Origin: Methylophaga sp. UBA3192
Lineage (GTDB): Bacteria; Pseudomonadota; Gammaproteobacteria; Nitrosococcales; Methylophagaceae
DNA: 64,000 bases
Direction: 5' to 3'
Assembly: GCA_002363955.1 (NCBI GenBank)
Contig: DEXE01000006.1
Location: forward strand, 124,001-188,000
Position numbers and translations under genes: made by a program. The notes beneath the pieces are model-generated. The model saw only the letters and a program-made list of their open reading frames with translations, ran no database searches and had not been told where the DNA came from. This document shows, piece after piece, positions 51,952 to 62,147 of this stretch. Position 1 is the stretch's first letter; each line of letters opens with the position of its first letter.

Positions 51952-53049
51952 TCAGGCCTGTTTGAGGAAAGGGTAATCGATATAACCTTTTTCATCACCA
52001 CCATAAAAGCTTTCCGGATCTGGTTTATTGAGAGGGGCATCGATGGCAAACCGTTCAGGCAGATCCGGATTGGCAATGAATAATTTTCCGAAAGAAATCA
52101 GATCCGCTTTGCCTTCTTGTAGTGCTGCATTCGCAGATTTATAGTCGTAATTGCTGTTGGTCATATAGACGCCATCCCATAAGCTACGCAATGAGCTGAT
52201 ATCAAAATACGGACCCGCAATACCCGGAGTTTCTGCACCCATTTCTGTAATGTGTAAATAGCCCAGCCCGAATTTATTCAGGGCTTTGACCATGTAGCTG
52301 AAAGTAGCTTGGGGATTAGAGTCATATAAATCATTAAATGGCTGAAGCGGTGAAAGACGAATACCGACTTTTTCGGGATCCCATATTTCACAGACAGCGG
52401 CAGTGACTTCCATAATCAAACGCGATCGGTTTTCGATACTGCCACCATATTGATCCTGGCGTTGATTGGTTCCATCACGTAAAAACTGATCTAGGAGATA
52501 ACCATTTGCTGCATGAATTTCTACGCCATCAAAACCGGCTTCTACGGCACAACAAGCTGCGTGACGATATTGCTCAATAATACGTGGGATATCTGCTGTT
52601 TCTATCGCCTGTGGTGTTTCATAAGGTTTCATACCCTCATAGGTGTAAACTTCACCAGCCGGTTTTATTGCAGAGGGGGCAAGCGGTTTCATGCCATCTG
52701 GTAACATGGAGCTATGCGAAACCCTTCCACAATGCCAAAGTTGCATAAAGATTAAGCCATCTTCTTTATGTACTGCGTCAGTCACACGCTTCCAACCAAC
52801 TACCTGTGCTTCAGAATGAATGCCGGGGGTGAGTGGATAACCCAGTGCATCATCAGCAATTTGTGAACCTTCACTGATAATCAGGCCAGCGCTGGCACGT
52901 TGCCGGTAATAGGTGACATTCATTTCGGTGGGCACAAGACCATCACCTGCTCTATTGCGGGTTAAGGGGGCCATGACCATGCGGTTTTTTAAGGTCTGAC
53001 GGCCTATTTTAATTGGAGACAGTAACGTAATATCCTGCGATTCGCTCAT
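51952..53049 (-). CDS. nemA: Old yellow enzyme, alkene/N-ethylmaleimide reductase
   Basis: A 365-residue FMN (beta/alpha)8 oxidoreductase that reduces activated C=C bonds of electrophiles. It has Met-Ala-Pro-Leu-Thr-Arg-Asn-Arg-Ala near residue 25, the substrate pair His-Ala-Ala-Asn-Gly-Tyr-Leu near 180 (His/Asn), and Phe-Gly-Lys-Leu-Phe-Ile-Ala-Asn-Pro-Asp-Leu near 325. The ATG at 53049 fits the family N-terminus; an ATG at 53064 adds five residues. Single-gene unit. Confidence 0.93.
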   Translation of the reverse strand: MSESQDITLLSPIKIGRQTLKNRMVMAPLTRNRAGDGLVPTEMNVTYYRQRASAGLIISEGSQIADDALGYPLTPGIHSEAQVVGWKRVTDAVHKEDGLIFMQLWHCGRVSHSSMLPDGMKPLAPSAIKPAGEVYTYEGMKPYETPQAIETADIPRIIEQYRHAACCAVEAGFDGVEIHAANGYLLDQFLRDGTNQRQDQYGGSIENRSRLIMEVTAAVCEIWDPEKVGIRLSPLQPFNDLYDSNPQATFSYMVKALNKFGLGYLHITEMGAETPGIAGPYFDISSLRSLWDGVYMTNSNYDYKSANAALQEGKADLISFGKLFIANPDLPERFAIDAPLNKPDPESFYGGDEKGYIDYPFLKQA

Positions 53050-53205
53050 GAATACCTCTGGCATAAAAGAAAATTAAGGGGAATAGTGCAGTTAGCGTTG
53101 ATATTGGACTTATTTAAAGATCCAAACGTTACCGGCTGCAAATCATTGACGATCATGCAGGATGGTTCAGCAAAGCTTTTTACTGATTGGTTCTGGCCTA
53201 ATATC

Positions 53206-53616
53206 TTATTGTTGTAGATTTTTCGCTTTTTGTTTTGCTTCAAGTAAAGATTTAATGAATTCCAGTTTTTCCGGAACAGCGTCGCAACTGTCTACTGCAC
53301 TTCCGCAACGTGAGCAATTTAATGCGAACCATGCCGCATCAATGACATCGCTGCGAATTTCTTCCTCTACCTGATTTGCCGTACCCACCATCGATCTGGC
53401 TCGGGTCTGAATATATCCATGTTGATTTTTGCACTGCATCACATCAATCGGCTGCTTGAAGTCGTATTGTTGATGCAGTTCCAGGCCCACCTGATATTGG
53501 TAAAGCATTTCCTGATAAACCAGTTTTAGTGGATCGCCCGTACCAAGCTGAGAAACAGCACCGGCGTTAGCCAGCAAGGGCATGCAAAGTAACAGCAGAA
53601 TTATTTTAAGTTTCAT
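53206..53616 (-). CDS. Small exported hypothetical protein with paired cysteines
   Basis: A 136-residue protein with a clear signal peptide (hydrophobic Ile/Leu run, cut after Ala-Asn-Ala near residue 18). The mature part is helical, with cysteines in Met-Gln-Cys-Lys and a Cys-Ser-Arg-Cys-Gly...Asp-Ser-Cys cluster near residue 100-109 that could form disulfides or bind metal. I do not recognise a family. It is on its own, facing away from ogt. Confidence 0.7.
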   Translation of the reverse strand: MKLKIILLLLCMPLLANAGAVSQLGTGDPLKLVYQEMLYQYQVGLELHQQYDFKQPIDVMQCKNQHGYIQTRARSMVGTANQVEEEIRSDVIDAAWFALNCSRCGSAVDSCDAVPEKLEFIKSLLEAKQKAKNLQQ

Positions 53617-53775
53617 AGCAGTGTCCAGGAAAAATTCCCATAGTAATCACAGCTTAATGGATTTTTAAACTGTGTGCATCGGCAAATTCCTTACTGATAA
53701 ACTGCTAAAGGAATTGCTATTTAAAATGTAAACTAACAACTTTAAGGTGAACGCAACGTGAACAGGGGACAGTCA

Positions 53776-54321
53776 ATGATGGCCAGTGAATTGAGAATCG
53801 TTGTGCCAGTAACTGAGAGTATTCATTTTGCTATTGGTATCAGTCCGGTAGGACATGTGCTTACCGCGGAATCTGCCAAGGGTATATGTGCCGTTTATTT
53901 GGGTAAATCCCCAAAACTGATGATGGCCAGTCTGCAAAAAAAATTTCCGGATGCGAAGTGTATAGATGGTGGAAAGGGGGTTAAAAATACACTTTCCAGA
54001 GTGATTGAAGTTATTCATAACCCCCAAAAAAATAGGGATTTTTCTCTGGATTTGCGTGGAACGGTTTTTCAGAAACAAGTCTGGCAAGCCTTGCAGGAAA
54101 TCCCGACAGGAACCACAGTAAGCTACAGTGACATAGCTGAAAAATTAAATAATCCGGGAGCGGTGAGAGCTATTGCCAGTGCCTGTGGAGCAAATAATAT
54201 TGCCGTACTCATTCCGTGTCATCGGGTGATTCGTAAAGATGGCTCGCTTTCAGGATATCGGTGGGGAGTCGAAAGCAAACAAGCACTGCTGCGTCGTGAA
54301 AGGCTTGTTTTGACAAAATGA
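53776..54321 (+). CDS. ogt: Methylated-DNA--protein-cysteine S-methyltransferase
   Basis: A suicide repair protein that takes the alkyl group from O6-methylguanine onto its cysteine. The active site is Ile-Pro-Cys-His-Arg-Val near residue 148 of the ATG-77 form, preceded by the Arg finger of Gly-Ala-Val-Arg-Ala-Ile. The N-terminal half is like the ribonuclease-like fold of Ada-C/Ogt. The ATG at 53776 has GGGGA upstream; a GTG at 53758 with AAGGTGA is nearly as good. Its stop overlaps alkB, forming an alkylation-repair operon. Confidence 0.92.
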   Translation: MMASELRIVVPVTESIHFAIGISPVGHVLTAESAKGICAVYLGKSPKLMMASLQKKFPDAKCIDGGKGVKNTLSRVIEVIHNPQKNRDFSLDLRGTVFQKQVWQALQEIPTGTTVSYSDIAEKLNNPGAVRAIASACGANNIAVLIPCHRVIRKDGSLSGYRWGVESKQALLRRERLVLTK

Positions 54322-54968
54322 AGATGGCAGATTTATTTGCCGATTTGATACCCACTGATGCGCAACAGATATTGCCAGATGTATTTTTATTAAAAGGTTT
54401 CGCGCTGGTGCAAGCCGAACAACTTTTTAAAGCTATTTCAGCTATCGAAACACAATCCCCTTTTCGCAAAATGCAGACACCGGGCGGTTTTCTCATGTCA
54501 GCGGCGATTACCAATTGTGGTGAAGTTGGCTGGCATACGGATCGACAGGGTTACCATTACAGTGAAATTGACCCGCAAACCGAGCAAGCCTGGCCAGCGA
54601 TGCCGGTATGTTTTGAGCAACTTGCTCAACAGGCAGCTCTGTTAGCTGGGTTTAATGATTTTATTCCTGATGTGTGTCTGATGAATCGCTATGAAATCGG
54701 TGCCAAAATGGGATTACATCAGGACAAGGATGAGCAGGACTTTTCACAGCCAATCGTTTCTGTCTCTTTGGGACTGCCAATCGTGTTTCAGTTTGGTGGG
54801 GGCAACAGAAATGATCCAAAGCAGCGAATACCATTGGAACATGGTGATGTGATTGTCTGGGGCAGGGCTGCGAGGCGTTATTATCATGGCGTTTTAGCGT
54901 TAAAACCCGGGCAACATGCATTGACCGGGCCTTATCGTTATAACCTGACGTTTCGGCATGCGAGGTAA
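54318..54968 (+). CDS. alkB: Alpha-ketoglutarate-dependent DNA demethylase AlkB
   Basis: A 216-residue Fe(II)/2-oxoglutarate dioxygenase that removes 1-methyladenine and 3-methylcytosine lesions. The iron ligands H134, D136 and H190 and the 2-oxoglutarate arginines R207/R213 are all visible in the proper motifs (Leu-His-Gln-Asp and Arg-x-Asn-Leu-Thr-Phe-Arg). The ATGA start overlaps ogt. Both are needed for formaldehyde- or methyl-donor-rich growth in a general sense, but no regulator (Ada) is in view. Confidence 0.95.
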   Translation: MKMADLFADLIPTDAQQILPDVFLLKGFALVQAEQLFKAISAIETQSPFRKMQTPGGFLMSAAITNCGEVGWHTDRQGYHYSEIDPQTEQAWPAMPVCFEQLAQQAALLAGFNDFIPDVCLMNRYEIGAKMGLHQDKDEQDFSQPIVSVSLGLPIVFQFGGGNRNDPKQRIPLEHGDVIVWGRAARRYYHGVLALKPGQHALTGPYRYNLTFRHAR

Positions 54969-54969
54969 C

Positions 54970-55971
54970 TCAGCTTAGACCAACTTTACGAACCAGTTCC
55001 ATGGTCCTCATGCTGTAACCCCATTCATTGTCGTACCAGGCATAGATTTTCACTTGGGTTTCATTGGTCACCATGGTCGACAGCGCATCAATAATGCTGG
55101 AACGCGGATCCCCCCGATAATCACTGGAGACCAGGGGTTTTTCTTCATAGCCTAAAATACCATTTAGTTCATTTTCTGCTGCGGCTTTCAATAACTTGTT
55201 AACTTCCTCAACGCTGGTAGCTCGATCAACTTCAAACACACAATCGGTTAATGAAGCATTCGCTAAAGGTACGCGTACCGCATGTCCATTCAAGCGGCCT
55301 CTCAGCTCTGGAAAAATTTCGGTGATAGCGGTGGCACTGCCAGTCGTTGTCGGTATCAGATTAGTGCCTGACATACGGGCACGGCGAAGGTCCTTATGCG
55401 GTGTATCCAGAATTGATTGAGTGTTGGTCAAATCATGAATCGTGGTAATCATGCCGTGTTTGATGCCCAGCGCTTCATGAATCACTTTAACCACGGGAGC
55501 CAGGCAGTTGGTGGTGCAGGAAGCAGCGGTGACAATAGGATGTTTACCCGCATCATATAAGTCATCATTTACCCCCATTACAATATTCAAAATGCCGGGT
55601 TGTTTTACCGGCGCTGTCACCACCACTCGTTTAACACCCTGATCTAGATAGGTGTGTAATAAAGCGCTATCACGCATTTTGCCGGAAGCTTCTATCACCA
55701 CATCACAACCAGACCAGTCTGTGTCATTAATAGCTTTATTGGCTGTCACTTTCAGAGTTTTATCACTAATAGTAATCGTATTGCCACTGGCGATGGCCTG
55801 ATGCTGCCATCGACCATGTACCGAATCAAAATTTAATAAATGCGCGTGGGTTTCGGCATCACCAGCCGGATCATTTAACTGTATAAACTCAATGTCTGGC
55901 CAGTCCCAGGCCGCCCGTAAACACAAACGTCCAATGCGGCCAAAACCGTTAATACCTACTTTGATTGTCAT
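54970..55971 (-). CDS. Glyceraldehyde-3-phosphate dehydrogenase of the arsenic operon
   Basis: A 333-residue type I GAPDH. NAD-binding Gly-Phe-Gly-Arg-Ile-Gly-Arg is at 9-15, the catalytic C152 is in Ala-Ser-Cys-Thr-Thr-Asn, and H179 completes the pair. Features such as Ala-Gly-Asp-Ala-Glu-Thr and the phrase Asn-Phe-Asp-Ser-Val-His-Gly-Arg-Trp fit the form that works with the ArsJ exporter by making 1-arseno-3-phosphoglycerate. It is the last gene of arsR-arsC-acr3-gapdh, 13 bases after acr3, but no arsJ is present. It could also be a plain glycolytic enzyme moved into the operon. Confidence 0.9.
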   Translation of the reverse strand: MTIKVGINGFGRIGRLCLRAAWDWPDIEFIQLNDPAGDAETHAHLLNFDSVHGRWQHQAIASGNTITISDKTLKVTANKAINDTDWSGCDVVIEASGKMRDSALLHTYLDQGVKRVVVTAPVKQPGILNIVMGVNDDLYDAGKHPIVTAASCTTNCLAPVVKVIHEALGIKHGMITTIHDLTNTQSILDTPHKDLRRARMSGTNLIPTTTGSATAITEIFPELRGRLNGHAVRVPLANASLTDCVFEVDRATSVEEVNKLLKAAAENELNGILGYEEKPLVSSDYRGDPRSSIIDALSTMVTNETQVKIYAWYDNEWGYSMRTMELVRKVGLS

Positions 55972-55984
55972 GTTGAATCCTTAA

Positions 55985-57007
55985 TCAATTTGTTGGGAAC
56001 CAATGCCTTGTACGATTGGCAAAATAAACTAATGTCAGCATCACAGGTACTTCAACCAGAACACCCACTACGGTTGCCAGCGCGGCACCTGAATGCAGTC
56101 CGAATAATGAAATGGCAACAGCGACGGCCATTTCGAAAAAGTTTGAGGTACCGATTAAACAGGCAGGAGCAGCAACATCGTGTTGCAGACGCATTTTGAT
56201 GGCGGCGAGATAGCCCAGAGCAAAAATCCCATAAGTTTGAAGCAGCAGGGGAATAGCAATCAGCACAATAACAAAAGGTTGTTGCATAATGGTTTCAGCC
56301 TGAAAACCGAATAGCAAAACCACTGTGGCCAATAACCCCATAATTGACCAGGGTTTGATATGGCTTAAAAAACTGGTGAGGGCTGGTAAACCATGCTTTT
56401 TCAGGATATGTTGGCGTGTGAAAAAGCCTGCTATCAGGGGTAATAACACATATAAAACCACCGAAATCAGCAAGGTTTCCCACGGTACGGTTAAATCGGT
56501 TATGCCGAGTAAAAATGCGGCAATTGGTGCAAAAGCGAAAATCATGATGATGTCATTGAGCGAGACCTGAACCAGGGTGTAATTGGCATCCCCTTTGACC
56601 AGTTGACTCCAGATAAATACCATTGCAGTACACGGCGCAACGCCGAGTAAAATCATGCCAGCGATATATTCATCGGCCGATTGCGGATCGACCCAGCCGG
56701 CAAAAAACACTTTAAAAAACAGCCAGCCTAATGCGGCCATGGTGAACGGTTTGATGAACCAGTTGATAATCAAAGTAAGCCATATTCCCTGGGGGCGCTT
56801 GCCGATATCTTTTATCGCCGTAAAATCCACCTGCACCATCATCGGGTAAATCATTAACCAGATAAATACAGCAATTAGCAGATTCACATGCGCAAATTCC
56901 AGACTGGCAATCAAATTGAATATGTCAGGAAACAGGTTGCCGAAAAACATGCCAGCCAGAATGCTCAGTCCCACCCAAACAGATAAATAACGTTCAAATA
57001 TGCCCAT
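55985..57007 (-). CDS. acr3: Arsenite efflux transporter, ACR3 family
   Basis: A 340-residue membrane protein with ten helices that exports arsenite. The family signs Cys-Thr-Ala-Met-Val-Phe near residue 130 (Ala-Pro-Cys-Thr-Ala-Met) and Glu-Val-Pro-Val-Met near 322 are present. Start and stop abut the neighbouring arsC (overlap of one base). It is the export step of the arsenic operon. Confidence 0.95.
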   Translation of the reverse strand: MGIFERYLSVWVGLSILAGMFFGNLFPDIFNLIASLEFAHVNLLIAVFIWLMIYPMMVQVDFTAIKDIGKRPQGIWLTLIINWFIKPFTMAALGWLFFKVFFAGWVDPQSADEYIAGMILLGVAPCTAMVFIWSQLVKGDANYTLVQVSLNDIIMIFAFAPIAAFLLGITDLTVPWETLLISVVLYVLLPLIAGFFTRQHILKKHGLPALTSFLSHIKPWSIMGLLATVVLLFGFQAETIMQQPFVIVLIAIPLLLQTYGIFALGYLAAIKMRLQHDVAAPACLIGTSNFFEMAVAVAISLFGLHSGAALATVVGVLVEVPVMLTLVYFANRTRHWFPTN

Positions 57008-57492
57008 TAGTGCATGGCTCCTATACGTTTGAGTTCGATACTGAGGTTGGCTGCCGATAGTTCAGCCGGATGTAATTGCAGGAGTGCGTCAATACGGGTT
57101 TCCAGCAGCTTGATCAATCCTTCAAAGCTTTGCTGACGCTGAGCAGGATCCACTATCTTTGATGCATCAGTGAGTCCCCAGTGTCCTTTAACCGCTTTAC
57201 CAAACCAGACTGGACAACTTTCACCCGCCGCCTGATCGCAGACGGTGATAACTATATCAGGCTGATACTCACTTAAATCATCCCAGGATTTACTATACAA
57301 ACCGTCGGTGTTGTACCCGTATTCGGTTAATTTAGTCAGTGTCTCAGGAAAAATCTTACCGGCAGGGTGGCTGCCGGCACTGGTCACGATAAATGTGTCG
57401 CCGGCTTGCTGACGGCAAATGGCTTCTGCCAGGATACTGCGACAGGCATTATGCGTGCAGATAAATAAAAGTTTGAGCGGTGCATGGGTCAT
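57007..57492 (-). CDS. arsC: Arsenate reductase, thioredoxin-coupled (LMW-phosphatase fold)
   Basis: A 161-residue enzyme that reduces arsenate to arsenite. The P-loop is Cys-Thr-His-Asn-Ala-Cys-Arg-Ser (C12, R18), and the two relay cysteines C85 and C93 complete the triad of thioredoxin-dependent ArsC. The C-terminus has about 25 residues beyond the usual end. The start lies 36 bases after the arsR stop, with a palindrome between. Confidence 0.95.
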   Translation of the reverse strand: MTHAPLKLLFICTHNACRSILAEAICRQQAGDTFIVTSAGSHPAGKIFPETLTKLTEYGYNTDGLYSKSWDDLSEYQPDIVITVCDQAAGESCPVWFGKAVKGHWGLTDASKIVDPAQRQQSFEGLIKLLETRIDALLQLHPAELSAANLSIELKRIGAMH

Positions 57493-57493
57493 G

Positions 57494-57513
57494 ATATATG
57501 AATATCCATATAT
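57494..57513. promoter_or_regulatory. Palindrome between arsR and arsC
   Basis: ATATATG (57494-57500) and CATATAT (57507-57513) form a perfect inverted repeat around six bases in the only gap inside the arsenic operon. It could be a second ArsR operator or a weak hairpin that lowers expression of arsC-acr3-gapdh relative to arsR. The region upstream of arsR has a related CATATATGA-like half-site near 57891. Confidence 0.35.
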
Positions 57514-57528
57514 ATTTAATGAAAATTT

Positions 57529-57852
57529 TTAGCAGCAATTATCCAGACGTTGCAACTTGGCTAAGTCGGCAACGAGAAAATTTGGTTTACTATGGTGAGC
57601 GGCGTTGATGGACTCTATCGCCCAGGCAGGAAGATTCGGATTAAGTCGATAATAGACCCATTGTCCCTGACGCCTGTCCTGTAACACTCCATGCTGTCTC
57701 AATAGAGCCAGATGCCGGGAGATTTTAGGTTGACTAATCTGCAGCGCTGAAATCAGTTCACATACACACAGTTCATCCTGATCCGCGATCAGTAATACAA
57801 CACGCAGACGGGTTTCATCGGCCAGGCATTTATGAAAGTTCAGTAAATCCAT
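57529..57852 (-). CDS. arsR: Arsenic-responsive repressor ArsR
   Basis: A 107-residue winged-helix repressor. The arsenite site Glu-Leu-Cys-Val-Cys-Glu-Leu (C29, C31) is in the DNA-recognition-adjacent helix, followed by Gln-Pro-Lys-Ile-Ser-Arg-His-Leu. The C-terminus ends in Asp-Asn-Cys-Cys, which may add ligands. It is the first gene of the arsenic operon and should repress it until arsenite binds. Confidence 0.95.
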   Translation of the reverse strand: MDLLNFHKCLADETRLRVVLLIADQDELCVCELISALQISQPKISRHLALLRQHGVLQDRRQGQWVYYRLNPNLPAWAIESINAAHHSKPNFLVADLAKLQRLDNCC

Positions 57853-57912
57853 AACAGTTTAATATTTGGTAAATAGTATATTCGATAAATCATATATGAA
57901 AGTTTAATTATG

Positions 57913-58134
57913 TCAATCGATTAATTGCCAGCTATCTTCACCGATTTGAAAAATATCGCCTGCAACCATCTGTCTGCGTTTACGTGTTTCAACTTCACCG
58001 TTCACTTTAACGTGACCCTCAGCGATAATATTTTTCGCTTCGGCACCACTATTGGCGATACCTTCAAACTTAAGGATTTTGAACAGTTCAACCGGACTTT
58101 TGGTGATATGTACGGTGGTGATTTCGTCGGTCAT
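57913..58134 (-). CDS. S4-domain RNA-binding protein (YbcJ-like)
   Basis: A 73-residue protein that is almost wholly one S4 domain (Leu-Lys-Phe-Glu-Gly-Ile-Ala-Asn-Ser-Gly-Ala-Glu-Ala-Lys and Glu-Gly-His-Val-Lys-Val-Asn-Gly). Such small proteins bind structured RNA, often on the ribosome. It precedes arsR on the same strand with a 60-base gap that holds the likely ars promoter. Confidence 0.85.
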   Translation of the reverse strand: MTDEITTVHITKSPVELFKILKFEGIANSGAEAKNIIAEGHVKVNGEVETRKRRQMVAGDIFQIGEDSWQLID

Positions 58135-58237
58135 CAGGAGAACCTTTTATTTAGTGAAAAACATTCGATGGGTCACGTTTTAGTAACGTGAATAGCTCTA
58201 AAATCAACGAACTTAAAATGGCTCAATGAAAGGAAAC

Positions 58238-58573
58238 ATGGCCATGAAATATCAACAGACCCTGGTAAAGTTGCTACAGATCTCAATTGTAGTGGTGATG
58301 TTATACCCGCTCTATTATGTCTGGGAAACTGACAGGATAAAAAGCGCTTGCCAGCAAATCAAACCCGGCATGTCCTATAACGATATCGTCTCAAACCTGA
58401 AAGAAGCCGGACTCAGCTTTAGCCGGATGAGTGGTGATTATACCCAAGGTGATAAATGGTTAGGTCTGGTTGAATCACAAGCTTCTTTTGCCGGTTATGC
58501 CTGTGAAGTAAGAGGTTTTGGTCAGCAGGTTGCGGGCGTCAGAGTTGTTAAAGGTCAGCAAATTGCTCCCTGA
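58238..58573 (+). CDS. Hypothetical exported or membrane-anchored protein
   Basis: About 111 residues. A hydrophobic N-terminal segment (about 8-27) works as a signal anchor, then a small soluble domain with two cysteines, Ala-Cys-Gln and Tyr-Ala-Cys, that could pair. The pattern Pro-Gly-Met-Ser-Tyr-Asn-Asp-Ile-Val recalls the BamE/SmpA-like fold, which is only an impression. AAGGA stands just before the ATG at 58238; 58226 is a possible earlier start. Its stop lies inside the terminator hairpin. Confidence 0.6.
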   Translation: MAMKYQQTLVKLLQISIVVVMLYPLYYVWETDRIKSACQQIKPGMSYNDIVSNLKEAGLSFSRMSGDYTQGDKWLGLVESQASFAGYACEVRGFGQQVAGVRVVKGQQIAP

Positions 58574-58593
58574 AACATCAGGTTTCAGGGAGC
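58565..58593. terminator. Strong convergent hairpin after the 58238 gene and oadB
   Basis: A perfect twelve-base stem, GCTCCCTGAAAC (58565-58576) and GTTTCAGGGAGC (58582-58593), sits between two convergent stop codons. Neither side has a good U-run, so it may act as mRNA 3'-end protection more than as classic terminator. Confidence 0.6.
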
Positions 58594-58602
58594 AGAGCCT
58601 AA

Positions 58603-59736
58603 TCAGCTGGCGACGTAATTAATCAGAATACCTGCTGCCACTGCAGAACCGATAACACCTGCTACATTTGGCCCCATAGCATGCATTAACAGGAAGTTAT
58701 GTTTATCCGCTTCCAGTCCCAGCTTATTGGAAACCCTTGCTGCCATCGGCACAGCTGAAACACCTGCAGAGCCAATCAAAGGATTAATAGGTTCTTTGGT
58801 GAGTTTGTTGAGTATTTTCGCCATAATGACACCTGATGCAGTGCCGATTGAGAAGGCCACCATACCCAGTAACAGAATGCCCAAAGTCATGTGATTCAAA
58901 AAGCTTTCAGCACTTAATTTTGAGCCGACAGCCAGGCCAAGGAAAATAGTGACAGTATTGATAAGTGAATTCTGGGTTGTGTTACTTAAACGATCTACAA
59001 CCGCACATTCTTTCATCAGATTACCAAAACAGAACATCCCTAACAGTGGTGCAGCATCCGGTAGAAACAATGCGACCAGAATCAACAAAACTAACGGAAA
59101 GACAATTTTTTCACGTTGTGACACATGCCGTTGCTGATGCATGCGAATTTTACGATCTTTCTCGCTGGTCAGCGCCCGCATAATCGGGGGCTGAATTAAT
59201 GGCACCAGAGCCATGTATGAATAGGATGCAACGGCGATGGCACCTAATAAATCTGGAGCCAGTTTACTGGCAACATATATTGACGTCGGACCATCAGCAC
59301 CACCGATAATACCAATTGCTGCAGCATCAGCCAGACTGAAGTCAAAGATGCCAAACGTCGAGAGTATGACGGCGCCCATTAAGGTTGCAAAAATACCGAA
59401 CTGAGCAGCTGCACCTAAAAACAGTGTTTTTGGATTGGCGAGTAAAGGACCAAAATCGGTCATTGCGCCAACCCCCATAAAAATAATCAGTGGGAATGCG
59501 CCGCTCTCAATGCCAATGGTATAAAACAGATACAGAATACCACCAGGATCAGCCAGGCCCGCTCCGGGGATATTTGCCAGTACACCACCAAATCCGATGG
59601 GTACAAGTAACAGAGGTTCAAAGTTTTTCTTGATTGCCAGATATAACAACAACATACCGATCAGGATCATCACAGCCTGACCGAGCTGCATTTGTTGGAA
59701 ACCCGTGGCTTCCCATAGATGCAATAACTTATCCAT
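58603..59736 (-). CDS. oadB: Oxaloacetate decarboxylase, sodium pump beta subunit
   Basis: A 377-residue polytopic protein that decarboxylates carboxybiotin and pumps Na+ out. It has the conserved region with Gly-Gly-Ala-Asp-Gly-Pro-Thr near residue 145 and Gly-Ser-Ala-Gly-Val-Ser-Ala near 322. It is the last gene of the oadGAB operon, eleven bases after oadA. A sodium pump of this kind fits a marine habitat. Confidence 0.95.
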   Translation of the reverse strand: MDKLLHLWEATGFQQMQLGQAVMILIGMLLLYLAIKKNFEPLLLVPIGFGGVLANIPGAGLADPGGILYLFYTIGIESGAFPLIIFMGVGAMTDFGPLLANPKTLFLGAAAQFGIFATLMGAVILSTFGIFDFSLADAAAIGIIGGADGPTSIYVASKLAPDLLGAIAVASYSYMALVPLIQPPIMRALTSEKDRKIRMHQQRHVSQREKIVFPLVLLILVALFLPDAAPLLGMFCFGNLMKECAVVDRLSNTTQNSLINTVTIFLGLAVGSKLSAESFLNHMTLGILLLGMVAFSIGTASGVIMAKILNKLTKEPINPLIGSAGVSAVPMAARVSNKLGLEADKHNFLLMHAMGPNVAGVIGSAVAAGILINYVAS

Positions 59737-59747
59737 TTGACTAGCCC

Positions 59748-61535
59748 TTAAGCGATTGAAACCAGTGAGTCGCCAACTTTGACGGTATCACCGGGTTTAA
59801 CATTGATAGAAGTCACCGTACCTGGATGCTCAGCTACGATCTGCGTTTCCATTTTCATCGCTTCAAGGATGAGTAAAACATCACCTTCCTTAACCGTTTG
59901 TCCTGCTGAAACCATGATTTTCCAGATATTCCCGGATAATGGCGCTTTAACAGCAATACCTTCACCAGAGCTCGGCTGGCTAGTCGGTTGAGGGGCTTGT
60001 GAACTGTCTATCTGGCTGATATCACCGCCTTCATTGACCTCAACAACATATTGCTGGCCATTGACGGTGATGGTGTAGGTCTCTGGCGCATCAGCTGCTT
60101 TTGCCGGGGCTGACGGTGCATGAGTAGATTCTGCGGTTGGTAATGGTTCAAATGCATCGGGATTACCACGGTTTTTAAGAAATTTAACCGCCGTTTGATT
60201 GAAAAGCGCAAAAGTCAATACATCGTCAATCTGTCTTTCACCTTCCTCCAGTTTGAAATCATCCTGATCTGCAAGAGAAATTAGCTCAGCGGTCAGTTTA
60301 TCCATTTCATCTTCCAGCAAATCGGCTGGTCGACAGGTAATCGCTTGTTCACCATTTAGCACACGTTTTTGCAGTTCTGCATTAAATGGTGCAGGAGCTG
60401 AACCGTACTCACCGCGCAATACCCCTTGTGTCTCTTCAGTGATGGATTTATAACGCTCACCGGTTAATACGTTAATAACGGCTTGTGTACCGACAATTTG
60501 TGAAGTAGGCGTAACCAGTGGAATAAAACCGAGATCTTCGCGAACACGCGGGATTTCATGTAACACTTCATCCATACGGTCCAGTGCGTTTTGTTCACGT
60601 AACTGGCTTTCCATATTGGTTAGCATGCCGCCGGGAACCTGTGCCACCAAAATACGGGAATCAACACCTCGTAAACTGCCTTCAAACTTGGCATATTTTT
60701 TACGGATATCCCGGAAGTACGCAGCGATTTCTTCCAGCAACTCGATATTCAACCCGGTATCACTATCCGTACCTTCAAAGATGGAAACTACCGATTCAGT
60801 TGCTGAATGGCCGTAAGTCATCGACATCGAAGAGATAGCTGTGTCGACATTATCAATGCCTGCTTCAACACATTTCATAATCGTTGCAGTCGACAAACCT
60901 GTCGTGGCATGAGATTGCATATGTATAGGAATATCAATGGTTTGCTTAAGACTTTTAACAAGCTCGTAAGCTTTGTAAGGCTTAAGCAAACCAGCCATAT
61001 CCTTAATGCATAAGGAATGTGCGCCCATATCTTCGATACGTTTCGCCATATCCAGCCACATTTGTAAGTCATGTACCGGGCTGATGGTGTACGCCATGGT
61101 GCCTTGTGCATGTTTTTCGTTTTCCAGAACGGCTTTAATGGCAACTTCCAGATTGCGCGGGTCATTCATCGCGTCAAATACACGGAATACATCTACGCCA
61201 TTGATAGCGGCTCTTTCAACAAATTTACGGACAACATCATCAGCATAATGACGATAGCCGAGTAAATTCTGACCACGTAACAGCATTTGCTGGGGTGTAT
61301 TGGGCATGGCGGCTTTCAGACTGCGAATGCGATGCCAGGGGTCTTCACCGAGGTAACGTATGCAGGCGTCAAATGTCGCACCGCCCCAGGTTTCGACAGA
61401 CCAGTAGCCGACCTGATCAAGTTTGTCAGCAATTGGCAACATGTCATCCAAACGAAGGCGAGTTGCGAATAAGGATTGATGAGCATCACGTAAAACGACA
61501 TCTGTGATGCCAAGAGTTTTTTTTGCTTCGGTCAT
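59748..61535 (-). CDS. oadA: Oxaloacetate decarboxylase alpha subunit
   Basis: A 595-residue soluble subunit. A carboxyltransferase HMGL-like barrel (about residues 5-300, Leu-Arg-Asp-Ala-His-Gln-Ser near 15), a PYC-OADA association domain (to about 460), an Ala/Pro-rich linker, and a biotinyl domain with Glu-Ala-Met-Lys-Met-Glu near 558-563, whose lysine carries biotin. It moves CO2 from oxaloacetate to biotin. Between oadG and oadB. Confidence 0.96.
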   Translation of the reverse strand: MTEAKKTLGITDVVLRDAHQSLFATRLRLDDMLPIADKLDQVGYWSVETWGGATFDACIRYLGEDPWHRIRSLKAAMPNTPQQMLLRGQNLLGYRHYADDVVRKFVERAAINGVDVFRVFDAMNDPRNLEVAIKAVLENEKHAQGTMAYTISPVHDLQMWLDMAKRIEDMGAHSLCIKDMAGLLKPYKAYELVKSLKQTIDIPIHMQSHATTGLSTATIMKCVEAGIDNVDTAISSMSMTYGHSATESVVSIFEGTDSDTGLNIELLEEIAAYFRDIRKKYAKFEGSLRGVDSRILVAQVPGGMLTNMESQLREQNALDRMDEVLHEIPRVREDLGFIPLVTPTSQIVGTQAVINVLTGERYKSITEETQGVLRGEYGSAPAPFNAELQKRVLNGEQAITCRPADLLEDEMDKLTAELISLADQDDFKLEEGERQIDDVLTFALFNQTAVKFLKNRGNPDAFEPLPTAESTHAPSAPAKAADAPETYTITVNGQQYVVEVNEGGDISQIDSSQAPQPTSQPSSGEGIAVKAPLSGNIWKIMVSAGQTVKEGDVLLILEAMKMETQIVAEHPGTVTSINVKPGDTVKVGDSLVSIA

Positions 61536-61578
61536 GTTATGGCCTTGTGATTAAACTGATTTTTATGATGACTTGGCG

Positions 61579-61878
61579 TCACTTATTTTTTTTATTTCGA
61601 TATTTATGGACTGCGCTGGATAAGACTGTCAGCAATGTGTGATCTTGTTGGGAAGGCTGGGACTGATTTTGATTATGAGTGGATTTATTTTGACCGAGAA
61701 CGGCAGTGGGGGCGGGAATTCCTTCTGCTGGAAGGGCGCCTACGCTTTTCTCGTAGCGGGTTATAACCCACGACATCAATGTTGTAACGAGTACTAACAC
61801 TGTCAAGAACACAAATACAAAACCCATGCCGGTCAGCATGAGCGTTAATCCTTCTGACATAAGGGTGGTGTCATCCAT
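61579..61878 (-). CDS. oadG: Oxaloacetate decarboxylase gamma subunit
   Basis: A 99-residue protein with one membrane helix (about 12-36) and a hydrophilic tail rich in Gln/Ser/His, the usual plan of OadG, which holds alpha and beta subunits together. First gene of oadGAB. A 270-base gap upstream, shared with the divergent CPA2 antiporter, must hold both promoters; I see only AT-rich sequence with a short ATTGTT/AACAAT hairpin at 62078-62094. Confidence 0.85.
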   Translation of the reverse strand: MDDTTLMSEGLTLMLTGMGFVFVFLTVLVLVTTLMSWVITRYEKSVGALPAEGIPAPTAVLGQNKSTHNQNQSQPSQQDHTLLTVLSSAVHKYRNKKNK

Positions 61879-62147
61879 CTGTTTGCCTCTGATTGATTTG
61901 GGTCGTTAAAAGCTTGTAGCGTTTTCAACTGTAAACAGCCGCCTAGTATAGCATTGTTGATTTAAGTCACATATTTCCTTTACGCAAAAAGCGACTTCTT
62001 ATGTAGCGTAGCAGGGTAAAGGAATATTCAAAATAGCTTGTGTTTTAATAACTTGGTCGGTAAAACTCAGAAAAAGGATTGTTCGGTAAACAATAATAAA
62101 ACGATAGAAAATTAACACACGTATCTAAGGGAAATTTACGGAGTTTT

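Noticed and set aside
54970..55971. GAPDH considered as the central glycolytic gapA
   Set aside because: Its place as the last gene of an arsenic operon, 13 bases after acr3, argues for an arsenic-linked role, though the sequence alone does not exclude gapA.
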